A DNA stretch of 64,000 nucleotides from LMUY01 sp964244585 (GTDB lineage: Bacteria; Pseudomonadota; Alphaproteobacteria; Acetobacterales; Acetobacteraceae): NCBI GenBank assembly GCA_964244585.1, contig CAXTJM010000007.1, positions 1-64,000 of the forward strand, in the 5' to 3' direction. A program made the translations under genes and the position numbers. The notes under the pieces are model-generated. The model was not told the origin of the DNA. It did not search any database and saw nothing but the letters and a program-made list of their open reading frames with translations. Positions 15,998 to 24,122 of this stretch are shown here, piece after piece. Each line of letters begins with the position of its first letter. Within the stretch, counting starts at the first letter, position 1.

Positions 15998-16744
15998 ATG
16001 GACCGGCTGGCTGGAAGAACCGCCTTCGTCACCGCCGCCGCGCAGGGCATCGGCCGGGCCACCGCGATCGCCTTCGCCGCCGAGGGCGCCACCGTGATCG
16101 CGACCGACGTCAATGACGCCAAGCTGGCGGAGATCGCAGGCGAGCGCATTCAAACCGGCCGGTTGGATGCCACCGACCCGGCGGACATCGCCAGGGCCGC
16201 GGCGGATGCCGGGCGGGTGGACATCCTGTTCAACTGCGCCGGCTTCGTGCACCAGGGCTCGATCCTGGATGCCACCGAGGAGGAGTGGGACGCCGCGTTC
16301 GCACTCAACGTGCGGTCCATGTTCCGCACCATCCGCGCCTTCCTGCCCGGCATGCTGACCGAGGGCGGCGGGTCCATCATCAACATGTCGTCCGGCGCGT
16401 CTTCCATCAAGGGCGCCCCCAACCGCTTCATCTACGGCACCACCAAGGCCGCCGTGATCGGGTTGACCAAGTCCGTCGCGGCGGACACGGTGGCGCGCGG
16501 CGTGCGCTGCAACGCCATTTGTCCCGGCACGGTCCAGACACCAAGCCTGGACGACCGCATCGCCGCCAACGCCGTGGCGGCCGGCGGCATGGAACAGGCC
16601 CGCACCGCCTTCGTCGCCCGCCAGGCCATGGGCCGGCTCGGCACGCCTCAGGAGATCGCGGCGCTGGCGGTCTACCTGGCGAGCGACGAGTCGCGGTTCG
16701 TCACGGGCCAGGCCATGGTCATCGACGGCGGCTGGACCCTGTGA
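15998..16744 (+). CDS. Short-chain dehydrogenase, DHRS6/BDH2-like
   Basis: This 248-residue NAD(P) oxidoreductase is very close in wording to human DHRS6 (type 2 3-hydroxybutyrate dehydrogenase), for example TAAAQGIGRA at the cofactor site, NVRSMFRTIRAFLPGML, and YGTTKAAVIGLTKSVAAD. Y146 and K150 are the catalytic pair, N104 is present and the catalytic serine lies in NMSSGASS. Bacterial relatives oxidise 2-keto-3-deoxy-L-fuconate. Its place 19 bases after an aldonate-type dehydratase fits oxidation of a 2-keto-3-deoxy acid. The start ATG at 15998 gives the DHRS6-like N-terminus MDRLAGRTAFVT. Confidence 0.88.
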   Translation: MDRLAGRTAFVTAAAQGIGRATAIAFAAEGATVIATDVNDAKLAEIAGERIQTGRLDATDPADIARAAADAGRVDILFNCAGFVHQGSILDATEEEWDAAFALNVRSMFRTIRAFLPGMLTEGGGSIINMSSGASSIKGAPNRFIYGTTKAAVIGLTKSVAADTVARGVRCNAICPGTVQTPSLDDRIAANAVAAGGMEQARTAFVARQAMGRLGTPQEIAALAVYLASDESRFVTGQAMVIDGGWTL

Positions 16745-16865
16745 ACCATCCCGCAAGGTGACCAACCGGGCCGCCAGGCGACCGCGTAGCCGGACCTTCC
16801 CGGACAGCGACAAAATGCCCGCTCCCCCCTGGGAGCGCGCGGGATGAGACGCTAAGCCTCGGCCC

Positions 16866-18293
16866 ATGACCGAGTTCTGGCTGGCCCTCCATTTGATCCG
16901 GGCCGACGTGATGTTTCCGGTCGGCCTGGCGATTGCCGCCTGCGTCAGTTGGCACGTCCTGTTGCGCAAGCAGGAGGTGGCGTCCGCCGTCGGCTGGATC
17001 GGCCTGGCGTGGTTCGCACCTTTCACGGGCGGCATCTTGTACTTCGTGTTCGGCGTCAATCGCGTGCAGCGCCGGGCACGTCGCTTGCGCTCCCAGGTGG
17101 GGCGGCGCGGAAGCAGCTTTCCGCCGCAGCCGCAGCCCGGCGATGACGGCCACCTGGAGCCGCTGCAACGGGGCATCGGCCGCATCACCGCCCGCCCTCC
17201 CTTGTCCGGCAACGCGATTCGGATCTACCACGACGGCGACGAAGGCTATCCGCCCATGCTGGAGGCGATTGCCGGCGCGAAACGCAGCATCGGGCTGTCG
17301 TCCTACATCTTCCGCAACGACATGTGGGGCGGCCGGTTCATCGCCGCCCTCGCCGAGGCCCAGGCGCGCGGCGTGGTGGTGCGCGTGCTGATCGACGGGA
17401 TCGGTGGCGGCTGGCTGCGATCACCCGCCTATCACGAACTGACCCGCCGCGGCGTCACGGCCGCACGCTTCCTGCACTCGCCCCTGCCCTGGCGCATGCC
17501 GTTCCTCAACTTGCGGTCGCACAAGAAGATCCTCGTCGTGGACGGCCGCGTCGGTTTTACCGGCGGCATGAACATCTCCGACGACAACGTCATGGCGACC
17601 AACCCGGCGACACCGGTGCAGGACACGCATTTCCGGATCGAAGGTCCGGTGGTGTGCCAGCTTACCGAGGCGTTCCTGCAGGACTGGTCCTTCGCGACGG
17701 ACGAGGATCTGGATGGCGACGCCTGGTTCCCCGACCTTGACGGCCCGGGCCAGGCGCTGGCGCGCGTCATCGATTCCGGCCCGGACGAAGACCTGGAAAA
17801 GATCGAGTTCGCAGTGCTCCAGGCGGTTGCCTGCGCACGCGAGAGCATCGCCATCATGACCCCGTATTTCCTGCCGGACGAGCGGCTGGTCACGGCCTTG
17901 TCGCTGGCGACCATCCGGGGGGTGTCCGTCGACATCGTCATTCCGCAGACAAGCGACCACCGCTTCGTGGATTGGGCCACGCATGCCAATACCGGTCCGC
18001 TCCTGTCGGACGGGGGGCGGATTTGGCGTTGCCCACCGCCGTTCCGTCACTCCAAGATCGTCGTGGTAGACGGCGAATGGTGCCTGATCGGCAGCAGCAA
18101 TTGGGACATGCGCTCGTTCCGGCTGAATTTCGAGCTTTGCATGGAGATCTATAGCCGCGAGCTGGGAACGATGTTGGCCGAGCTGATGCACCGAAGCAGG
18201 GGGCCGGCGCTGACCGAGGCCGATCTTGATGCCCGCGCGCTTCCAGCCCGGCTACGGGACGCGGCGGTGCGCTTGATGCTTCCGTACCTCTGA
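16866..18293 (+). CDS. Phospholipase D family protein, cardiolipin synthase-like
   Basis: This is a 475-residue membrane protein. Residues 1-65 hold two hydrophobic segments (the second GWIGLAWFAPFTGGILYFVF), as in ClsA-type synthases. Two HKD motifs follow: H219, K221, D226 in SHKKILVVDG, then H395, K397, D402 in HSKIVVVDG. These form the phosphodiester-transfer site that condenses phosphatidylglycerol. The length and layout match bacterial cardiolipin synthases. It ends in a 42-base tail-to-tail overlap with the next gene on the other strand. Confidence 0.88.
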   Translation: MTEFWLALHLIRADVMFPVGLAIAACVSWHVLLRKQEVASAVGWIGLAWFAPFTGGILYFVFGVNRVQRRARRLRSQVGRRGSSFPPQPQPGDDGHLEPLQRGIGRITARPPLSGNAIRIYHDGDEGYPPMLEAIAGAKRSIGLSSYIFRNDMWGGRFIAALAEAQARGVVVRVLIDGIGGGWLRSPAYHELTRRGVTAARFLHSPLPWRMPFLNLRSHKKILVVDGRVGFTGGMNISDDNVMATNPATPVQDTHFRIEGPVVCQLTEAFLQDWSFATDEDLDGDAWFPDLDGPGQALARVIDSGPDEDLEKIEFAVLQAVACARESIAIMTPYFLPDERLVTALSLATIRGVSVDIVIPQTSDHRFVDWATHANTGPLLSDGGRIWRCPPPFRHSKIVVVDGEWCLIGSSNWDMRSFRLNFELCMEIYSRELGTMLAELMHRSRGPALTEADLDARALPARLRDAAVRLMLPYL

Positions 18294-18890
18294 CGGCCCG
18301 GCCACGGACAGCCGGATCGTGATCGGTCGATGATCCGAGGCACCGCGTGGCAGCACCGCCGCGTCCTCACAGTCGAGGCCGCGCACGACGCACCGATCGA
18401 GCCGCAACGGCAGCACGTCGCTCATCCGGTGCGTTGCCCGGCGAGGCCCCACGTCGCGAAAGCCCGGCAACAGCACTGGCCCGACCAAGTTGTAATCGCC
18501 CACCACCGCGGCATGGTGCGGCAACCTGGCGGCGATCCGCCGCAGCTGCCGGCGGTTGAGCAACTGGCCGTGGGAAAGATGCACGTTCGCCACGGTGAAC
18601 GGCCCGAGGTCGATGATCTGCGCGACACGATGCACCATCGTGCCGGACGGCAGCGGCATCACCATCGGCCGCGCCGGCAAAGCGCCAGGCATCCATACCG
18701 CAAGCCCATGCACTCGCCCCGGCAGCGGCACGCGGGCGTAGCCACCCCCGACCCGCTGTGGCAGCGGGTCGATGTCATGCGTTGCCTCTTGCATGAGCAG
18801 GACGTCAGGCCGCTCGCGGTCCACGAGGTCGACGACCTCCGACAGGCTGGCGCCGGTAAGCCGAAGCAGGTTCCAACTGATCAGCTTCAC
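18252..18890 (-). CDS. Endonuclease/exonuclease/phosphatase family hydrolase
   Basis: This 212-residue protein shows the complete metal-dependent EEP site: SWNLLR near the start, LMQEA (metal-binding Glu), NVHLSHGQ (His), GDYNLVGP (Asp/Asn) and a terminal SDHRPIT (Asp/His). The fold cleaves phosphodiesters in nucleic acids, lipids or sugars, and the substrate cannot be told from sequence. No signal peptide is evident. It converges on the cardiolipin synthase-like gene with a 42-base overlap of coding sequence, so each gene's end is antisense to the other. Confidence 0.83.
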   Translation of the reverse strand: MKLISWNLLRLTGASLSEVVDLVDRERPDVLLMQEATHDIDPLPQRVGGGYARVPLPGRVHGLAVWMPGALPARPMVMPLPSGTMVHRVAQIIDLGPFTVANVHLSHGQLLNRRQLRRIAARLPHHAAVVGDYNLVGPVLLPGFRDVGPRRATHRMSDVLPLRLDRCVVRGLDCEDAAVLPRGASDHRPITIRLSVAGPSEVRKHQAHRRVP

Positions 18891-18910
18891 GACACGCCGC
18901 CCCGTGACGG

Positions 18911-19090
18911 TTAACGCCGGTCGTCGCGGCGCAAGGCACGCAAGGGAGGACGGTGGTAAAGAGGCCGGTGGTAATACCTATGCGGCGGCAGGCGGTGATA
19001 CCCCGGCGCGCCATAAGGCTGCGCCTGCGCGGCGAGTGAAAGCAGGCTCGCCATGAGCAACGCGCCGGCAAGCCCGAGCAATCTCTTCAT
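18911..19090 (-). CDS. Small secreted His/Tyr/Pro/Arg-rich protein
   Basis: This 59-residue protein starts at ATG 19090. A signal peptide (MKRLLGLAGALLMASLLSLA, then AQAQ) is followed by a mature part of about 35 residues rich in H, Y, P and R, for example HRYYHRPLYHRPPLRALRR. It is too short and biased for a family call. Such basic periplasmic peptides are frequent in this bacterial group. It lies 20 bases upstream of the EEP hydrolase on the same strand and may share its transcript. Confidence 0.6.
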   Translation of the reverse strand: MKRLLGLAGALLMASLLSLAAQAQPYGAPGYHRLPPHRYYHRPLYHRPPLRALRRDDRR

Positions 19091-19115
19091 CGGATACGTC
19101 CTGATATGACCGGAT

Positions 19116-19613
19116 CTAGACGCCCGGTGGGGCGGTTGGTTCACGGCCGACGCACTTTGCCATGTCCAGGAAAGTGGGCTTCTCATACCCCGCATGCGCG
19201 TGGCGCGCGGTTTCGACGAAGCCGAGCTGGCTGAAGAGCCGAACGTTGCAGCCGAGGGCAAGTCGCGTGGAGAGCCACAGGCGTGGCAAACCCCGCCGCG
19301 TCGCCTCCGACTCCGCCGCCTGCAACAGGATCGTGGCCAATCCCCGGCGGCGCCACGCCGGATCGACCGCGACGCGGCTGACGTAGAGGCCGCCGTCCCG
19401 TTCCGCCCAAAGCAGGCCGGCCATCGCCATGCCGGCCACCACGCCCCCGCCGCCTGCCGCGATATGCGCCCGCACGTCGTCTCCGCTCAGTCGCGCCGCG
19501 GAGGGCGGCGGAGCCACGTCGAGACCGGCGAAGGCCCGCCTTACCAGGGCGGCGAAGCCGTCGGCATCGGGCGGCGCGATCGGGCGCGGCGCAAGCCCGG
19601 CCGCCGAAGTCAC
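19116..19613 (-). CDS. GNAT family N-acetyltransferase
   Basis: This 165-residue protein has the acetyl-CoA pyrophosphate loop in VAVDPAWRRRGLATILLQAA and the C-terminal LFSQLGFVETA of the family. I take the GTG at 19613 as start. It overlaps the upstream UxaA-type gene by four bases (GTGA), and an open frame that runs further upstream lies inside that gene. The coupling suggests it is made together with the sugar-acid enzymes, though its acceptor is unknown. Confidence 0.8.
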   Translation of the reverse strand: MTSAAGLAPRPIAPPDADGFAALVRRAFAGLDVAPPPSAARLSGDDVRAHIAAGGGGVVAGMAMAGLLWAERDGGLYVSRVAVDPAWRRRGLATILLQAAESEATRRGLPRLWLSTRLALGCNVRLFSQLGFVETARHAHAGYEKPTFLDMAKCVGREPTAPPGV

Positions 19614-21127
19614 ATCGTGGCGCCGATGACCCAGGGGGCGAACTCGGCGCTCCCGGCATCGAAACCCTCGCTCTTGGACCGCTCCCCGCTGGCTACGCGC
19701 AGCATGGTGTCGAAGATACGCGCGCCGCATTCCTGCACGCTCTCCTTCCCGTCCAGGATCGTGCCGCAATTGATGTCCATGTCGTCCGCCATGCGCGTGT
19801 ACATCGGCGTGTTGGTGGCCAGCTTGATCGACGGCGATGGCTTGCAGCCGAACACGCTGCCGCGGCCGGTGGTGAAGCACACCAGGTTGGCGCCGCCGGC
19901 AACCTGGCCGGTCGCGGCCACCGGATCGTAGCCGGGCGTGTCCATGAAGACGAAGCCCTTGGCCGTCACTGGCTCGGCATAGCGGTATACCTCGACCATG
20001 TCGGTGCTGCCGGCCTTGGCCATGGCGCCGAGCGATTTCTCCAGGATGGTGGTCAGCCCGCCGGCCTTATTGCCGGGCGAGGGGTTGGCGTTCATCTCCG
20101 CACCCTCGCGGGCGGTATACTCCTCCCACCACCGCATCAGTCCGACCAGCTTCTCGCCTACCTCGCGGGAGCGGGCACGGCGGGTCAGCAAATGCTCGGC
20201 GCCGTAGGTTTCCGGCGTCTCGGACAGGATCACCGTGCCGCCTTGCGCCACCAGCAAATCGCTGGCGACTCCCAGGGCCGGGTTGGCGGACACGCCGGAA
20301 TAGCCGTCGCTGCCGCCGCATTGCAGCGCCGCCGTCAGCTCGCTGGCCGGACAGGGCTCGCGACGCACGGCATCGGCCTCCGCCAACACCTCGCGCACGA
20401 AGGCAACCGCCGCCTCCACCGTCTTGCGGGTGCCGCCCATGGTCTGGATATCCATGTTGCGCACGCGGTCGGCCAGCCCGATCTCGCTCATCATGGAGCC
20501 GAGCTGGTTCACCTCGCAGCCCAGGCCCAGCACGACGACGTGGCTGAAATTCACGTGCCTGGCATAGCCGCCCAAGGTGCGGCGCAGCAGGCGCAGCGGT
20601 TCGCCATCCGTCATGCCGCAGCCGGTCTTGTGGGTCAGCGCCACCACGCCATCGACATGGGGGAACTCGGCCAGCGGATCCGCGCCGGTGAAAGGGTTGC
20701 GGCGGAACTGGTCCGCCACCAACCCGGCCACATGGGCCGAGCAGTTCACGCTGGTCAGGATGCCGATGTAGTTGCGCGTCGCAATCCGCCCATCCGGACG
20801 GCGGATGCCGAGGAAGCTGCGCTGGCTGTTCGCATGCGGCGTCGGCTTGCTGTCCACGCCCCAGGCATAGTCATGGTCGTAGTCGCCCATGCCCATATTG
20901 TGGGTGTGGACATGGCTGCCGCCCGCGATCGGCCGCGTGGCGATGCCGATCACCTGGCCGTAGCGGCGCACCGACTCCCCCGCCGCATGGTCGCGCACCG
21001 CGGCCTTATGCCCGGCCGGGATCCGCTCGGTCGTCACGACACCCGGCGCGACCTGCGTGCCGGGCATCAGGGTGGTGCGTGCGATGACCACCCCGTCGCC
21101 CTCGTGCAGGCGGATGAACGCGCTCAC
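19610..21127 (-). CDS. UxaA family hydro-lyase (altronate/galactarate dehydratase type)
   Basis: This 505-residue protein has an N-terminal SAF domain (about 1-75: MSAFIRLHEGDGVVIARTTL) fused to the large UxaA catalytic domain. The large domain carries HKTGCGMTDGEP and VLGLGCEVNQ, with the cysteines expected of the iron-dependent sugar-acid dehydratases. It removes water from a hexonate- or aldarate-like acid to give a 2-keto-3-deoxy acid. The GTG start at 21127 overlaps the upstream aldolase stop by four bases. Aldolase plus dehydratase in one coupled operon is the logic of sugar-acid degradation. The exact substrate is not determined. Confidence 0.88.
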   Translation of the reverse strand: MSAFIRLHEGDGVVIARTTLMPGTQVAPGVVTTERIPAGHKAAVRDHAAGESVRRYGQVIGIATRPIAGGSHVHTHNMGMGDYDHDYAWGVDSKPTPHANSQRSFLGIRRPDGRIATRNYIGILTSVNCSAHVAGLVADQFRRNPFTGADPLAEFPHVDGVVALTHKTGCGMTDGEPLRLLRRTLGGYARHVNFSHVVVLGLGCEVNQLGSMMSEIGLADRVRNMDIQTMGGTRKTVEAAVAFVREVLAEADAVRREPCPASELTAALQCGGSDGYSGVSANPALGVASDLLVAQGGTVILSETPETYGAEHLLTRRARSREVGEKLVGLMRWWEEYTAREGAEMNANPSPGNKAGGLTTILEKSLGAMAKAGSTDMVEVYRYAEPVTAKGFVFMDTPGYDPVAATGQVAGGANLVCFTTGRGSVFGCKPSPSIKLATNTPMYTRMADDMDINCGTILDGKESVQECGARIFDTMLRVASGERSKSEGFDAGSAEFAPWVIGATM

Positions 21128-21885
21128 CTGCCGCGGACCTCTGCCACGGCCCGCTTCGCCGCGGTCAGCAGCAGGCCGCTATCATTGTTGACCGTCACCA
21201 GCTTGAACCCCATGCCGATTGCGCGCTTGGCATAGGCCGCGCTGCCGCAATGCACGCAGGCCGCAAGCCCACGCTTGGCCGTCTCGCTGACGATCCTGTC
21301 GTAAATCTTCAGCACCTCCGGCTCCTCGCGGTCGAGGATCGGCACCAGCCCCATGGAGAAGCCGAGGTCGGACGGCCCGATATACACTGCGTCGACGCCC
21401 GGGACATCCAGGATCGCCTCCAGGTTCGACACCGCCTCCGCCGTTTCGATCATGGGGATGCAGAGCACCTCCTCGTTGGCCGTCTTCTGGTAGCCGGTTC
21501 CCACCCCGTAGATCCCGGCGCGGATCGGGCCGTTGGAGCGGGCGCCAGCGGGGGGATAGCGGCAGTATGAGACGAACGCCTTCGCCTCCTCGACCGTGTT
21601 CACCATCGGGCAGATGACGCCATAGGCGCCGGCGTCCAACACCTTGCCGACGATGCCGGGCTCGTTCCACGGCACGCGGACCATCGGCAGCACGGGATGG
21701 GCCTGCATCGCCTGGAAGCACTGCACCATCGACATGTAGTCCTGCACGCCATGCTGCAAATCCACCGTCACGCTGTCCCAGCCGGCCTGGGCCATGGTCT
21801 CGGCGGAAAACCCGTTCGGGATGGCCAGCCAGCCATTCACGGCGGCAGCGCCGGATTGCCAGAGTTGCTTGATCTTGTTTGCCAT
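21124..21885 (-). CDS. HpcH/HpaI family aldolase
   Basis: This 253-residue class II pyruvate aldolase belongs to the family of 2-keto-3-deoxy-glucarate and 4-hydroxy-2-ketoheptanedioate aldolases. Seen are SVTVDLQHGVQDY, the metal-binding glutamate in IPMIETAEAV and the aspartate in VYIGPSDLGFSMG. It would split a 2-keto-3-deoxy acid into pyruvate and an aldehyde. It is the first gene of the operon with the UxaA-type dehydratase and acetyltransferase. An upstream hairpin and divergent gene mark the operon start. Confidence 0.9.
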   Translation of the reverse strand: MANKIKQLWQSGAAAVNGWLAIPNGFSAETMAQAGWDSVTVDLQHGVQDYMSMVQCFQAMQAHPVLPMVRVPWNEPGIVGKVLDAGAYGVICPMVNTVEEAKAFVSYCRYPPAGARSNGPIRAGIYGVGTGYQKTANEEVLCIPMIETAEAVSNLEAILDVPGVDAVYIGPSDLGFSMGLVPILDREEPEVLKIYDRIVSETAKRGLAACVHCGSAAYAKRAIGMGFKLVTVNNDSGLLLTAAKRAVAEVRGR

Positions 21886-21961
21886 TGTCCCGGACGCCCC
21901 GCTGCTTTGCCGCCAGAATTAGGCGCAGTGTCCGGCACGGTCAAACGTGGCGACGCGATCT

Positions 21962-21985
21962 CGCGGCCGGGGCTGTCCGGCCGCG
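21962..21985. repeat. Perfect hairpin in a divergent intergenic region
   Basis: CGCGGCCGG (21962-21970) and CCGGCCGCG (21977-21985) form a 9-bp stem with loop GGCTGT in the 222-base gap between the aldolase (minus) and a hypothetical gene (plus). No T-run follows on either side. It could be a leader structure or an operator; no other signal is clear in this gap. Confidence 0.4.
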
Positions 21986-22107
21986 CGGCAAACGGCCCCG
22001 ACGATCTGCCGGACGGGGATGACTGTTACGGAAACAAGACCTTGTTATCGCATCCTTAACGTGCATCCTGCCATGATCGGGATTTCGGCGTTCGAAGAGA
22101 GACAGCC

Positions 22108-22488
22108 ATGGACCTGGATGCAGCAGCCGAGACGAGCGGGAGAAGCGCCAGGTTCACCCCCACGGAACTCGATTTGGCCCTCCAGCGCGACCCTGTCGCG
22201 GAGGCGCTCCAGAAGGAGCTTTTGGCTGCCTCCCGGCCGGGCGATGACGTCGCCGACCCATCGGTGGCCAGCCATGGCACACAACACGGGGACCCTCGGC
22301 TGGAAGGCGGACAGGCGAGCCGGGAAGGGCAGCGCGAGACCGCCGCGGCAAGCTTGGCTGGTGGCATGATCGCGGCGGAAGGTCGGCCGGTCACGGCCGC
22401 GGAGGCCGTGCAGAAGGTGCGCGCGGTTCAGGACGAACTGGACAAGGGTGACGATCCGGCCCCGGACCGCCCGCCACGGCAGGCGTGA
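22108..22488 (+). CDS. Hypothetical hydrophilic protein of 126 residues
   Basis: I recognise no domain. The protein is acidic, rich in Ala, Glu, Gln and Gly, without membrane segments or signal. It begins MDLDAAAETSGRSARFTPTE and ends with a Pro/Arg tail. The start has GAGAGA upstream. An antisense frame covers the same bases but continues deep into the next gene, so I prefer the plus-strand call. It could be a stress or envelope-associated small protein, but there is no direct evidence. Confidence 0.5.
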   Translation: MDLDAAAETSGRSARFTPTELDLALQRDPVAEALQKELLAASRPGDDVADPSVASHGTQHGDPRLEGGQASREGQRETAAASLAGGMIAAEGRPVTAAEAVQKVRAVQDELDKGDDPAPDRPPRQA

Positions 22489-22540
22489 TGCGGGTCGCGC
22501 CGCCGTGTTCGTCGGACGGGGCTGACCCTGGCGCACCGGC

Positions 22541-22570
22541 CTAGCTCGCCTGCCGGTTTGCAGGCTAGGC
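22541..22570 (+). terminator. Hairpin after the 126-residue hypothetical gene
   Basis: GCCTGC and GCAGGC pair across loop CGGTTT (22549-22566). An outer CCTAG/CTAGG arm extends the structure with a small bulge. It stands between two plus-strand genes. No T-run follows, so termination is possible but not shown. Confidence 0.35.
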
Positions 22571-22593
22571 TCATGCGATAGGGAGACGTGACC

Positions 22594-23973
22594 ATGGCCA
22601 GACCTGTCGATGCCGTGCTGACCCTCGCGAAGGAATTTCTCGGCGAGCGGCTGACCACCAACGCCGCCTTGCGCGAACAGCACAGTCACGGCGAGGACAC
22701 CAACCCGCCGGTAATGCCGGATGGCGTCGCGTTCTTGCAGACGACCGAAGAGGTCTCCCGGCTGCTGTCCCTCTGCCACGCCCACCGCGTGCCAGTGGTC
22801 CCGTTCGGCGCCGGCACGTCGCTGGAGGGCCACGTGACACCGGTGCGCGGCGGCATCAGTCTGGATCTGAGCCGCATGACGGAGGTGCTGTCGGTCAACG
22901 GCCCCGACATGGATTGCCGCATCCAGGCGGGCGTGACGCGGCAGCAGTTGAACGCGCACCTGCGGGATCAGGGCCTGTTCTTCCCGGTTGATCCCGGCAG
23001 CGAGTGCACCATCGGCGGCATGTGCGCGACCCGCGCCAGCGGCACCAATGCCGTCCGCTACGGCACCATCCGCGACAACGTCCTTGGGCTGACGGTGGTG
23101 CTGCCGGACGGGCGCGTGGTGAAGACCGGCGGGCGGGTGCGCAAGGCGTCCACCGGCTACGACCTGACGCGGCTGTTCATCGGCTCGGAAGGCACGCTCG
23201 GGGTGATAACCGAAATCCAGCTTCGCCTGCATGGCATCCCGGAAGCCCAATCCGCTGCGGTGTGCCAATTCGAGACGCTGGCCGGGGCGGTTGACACCGT
23301 GATGACGGTCCTGGCCACCGGCATTCCGGTGGCCAGGATGGAACTGCTGGACGATGTCCAGATGGCTGCCTGCATCGCCTTCTCCAAGCTGGAGGGCCTC
23401 TCGCCGGCACCGACCCTGTTCTTCGAGTTCGACGGCACCACGGCCGGCGTGAAGGAGCAGGCCGGGCTGACACAGGAGATCGCGGCCGATAACGGCGCCC
23501 AGGGCTTCAGGTGGGCCACCGATGCCGGGGCGCGCAACAAGCTCTGGCAGGCGCGCCACGATGCCTACTGGGCAGCCCTCGCCTCCCGGCCTGGTTGCAA
23601 GGGCGTCACGACGGACGCGATCGTTCCCGTCAGCCGGCTGGCGGACTTGATCCTGGGCGCCAAGACAGACATCGAGGCCTCCGGCCTGTCGGCGCCGATC
23701 GTGGGCCATGTCGGCGACGGCAATTTCCACACCGTGATCCTGGTGCCGCCGGAGGAGGGCGGGCTGGATCGGGCATGGGCGCTGGATCGCAAGATCGTCG
23801 CCCGCGCGTTGTCGCTGGAAGGAAGTTGCAGCGGCGAGCACGGGATAGGCATCGGCAAGCGCGAATTCCTGGAGCAGGAAGTCGGGCATGAAGCGTTGGC
23901 CGTCATGCAATCGGTCAAAACCGCCCTGGACCCGCATGGCATCATGAACCCGGGCAAGCTGTTCATGAATTGA
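22594..23973 (+). CDS. FAD-binding oxidase, D-lactate dehydrogenase/GlcD-like
   Basis: This 459-residue flavoprotein would oxidise a D-2-hydroxy acid and pass electrons to a cytochrome or flavoprotein. The N-terminal FAD domain (about 45-225) shows VVPFGAGTSLEGHVTP, GGMCATRASGTNAVRYGT and GSEGTLGVITEIQLRL. The C-terminal FAD-oxidase domain carries the GHVGDGNFH metal/substrate motif and CSGEHGIG. Layout matches LDHD-type enzymes. GGGAG lies eight bases before the ATG at 22594; a GTG two codons upstream is too close to it. It stands alone and may complement the nearby 2-hydroxyacid metabolism. Confidence 0.9.
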   Translation: MARPVDAVLTLAKEFLGERLTTNAALREQHSHGEDTNPPVMPDGVAFLQTTEEVSRLLSLCHAHRVPVVPFGAGTSLEGHVTPVRGGISLDLSRMTEVLSVNGPDMDCRIQAGVTRQQLNAHLRDQGLFFPVDPGSECTIGGMCATRASGTNAVRYGTIRDNVLGLTVVLPDGRVVKTGGRVRKASTGYDLTRLFIGSEGTLGVITEIQLRLHGIPEAQSAAVCQFETLAGAVDTVMTVLATGIPVARMELLDDVQMAACIAFSKLEGLSPAPTLFFEFDGTTAGVKEQAGLTQEIAADNGAQGFRWATDAGARNKLWQARHDAYWAALASRPGCKGVTTDAIVPVSRLADLILGAKTDIEASGLSAPIVGHVGDGNFHTVILVPPEEGGLDRAWALDRKIVARALSLEGSCSGEHGIGIGKREFLEQEVGHEALAVMQSVKTALDPHGIMNPGKLFMN

Positions 23974-24122
23974 GGGCCGGCGATCGATGAACTGCTGGGT
24001 AAACGTCAGCCGGACTCCTTCGTCGCGACCTGCCGCCAGGCCGTCTCACCGGGGTGCCGAGGCGGTCTTCACGGCCGCTTAACCCAGCGGCTTCAAGGTG
24101 GGGCACCACCGAGGCGTAGTGA

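Noticed and set aside
21911..22107. General-stress (EcfG-type) promoter before the 126-residue hypothetical gene
   Set aside because: GGAAAC and a later CGT exist, but the fit to GGAAC-N16/17-CGTT is too poor to claim.
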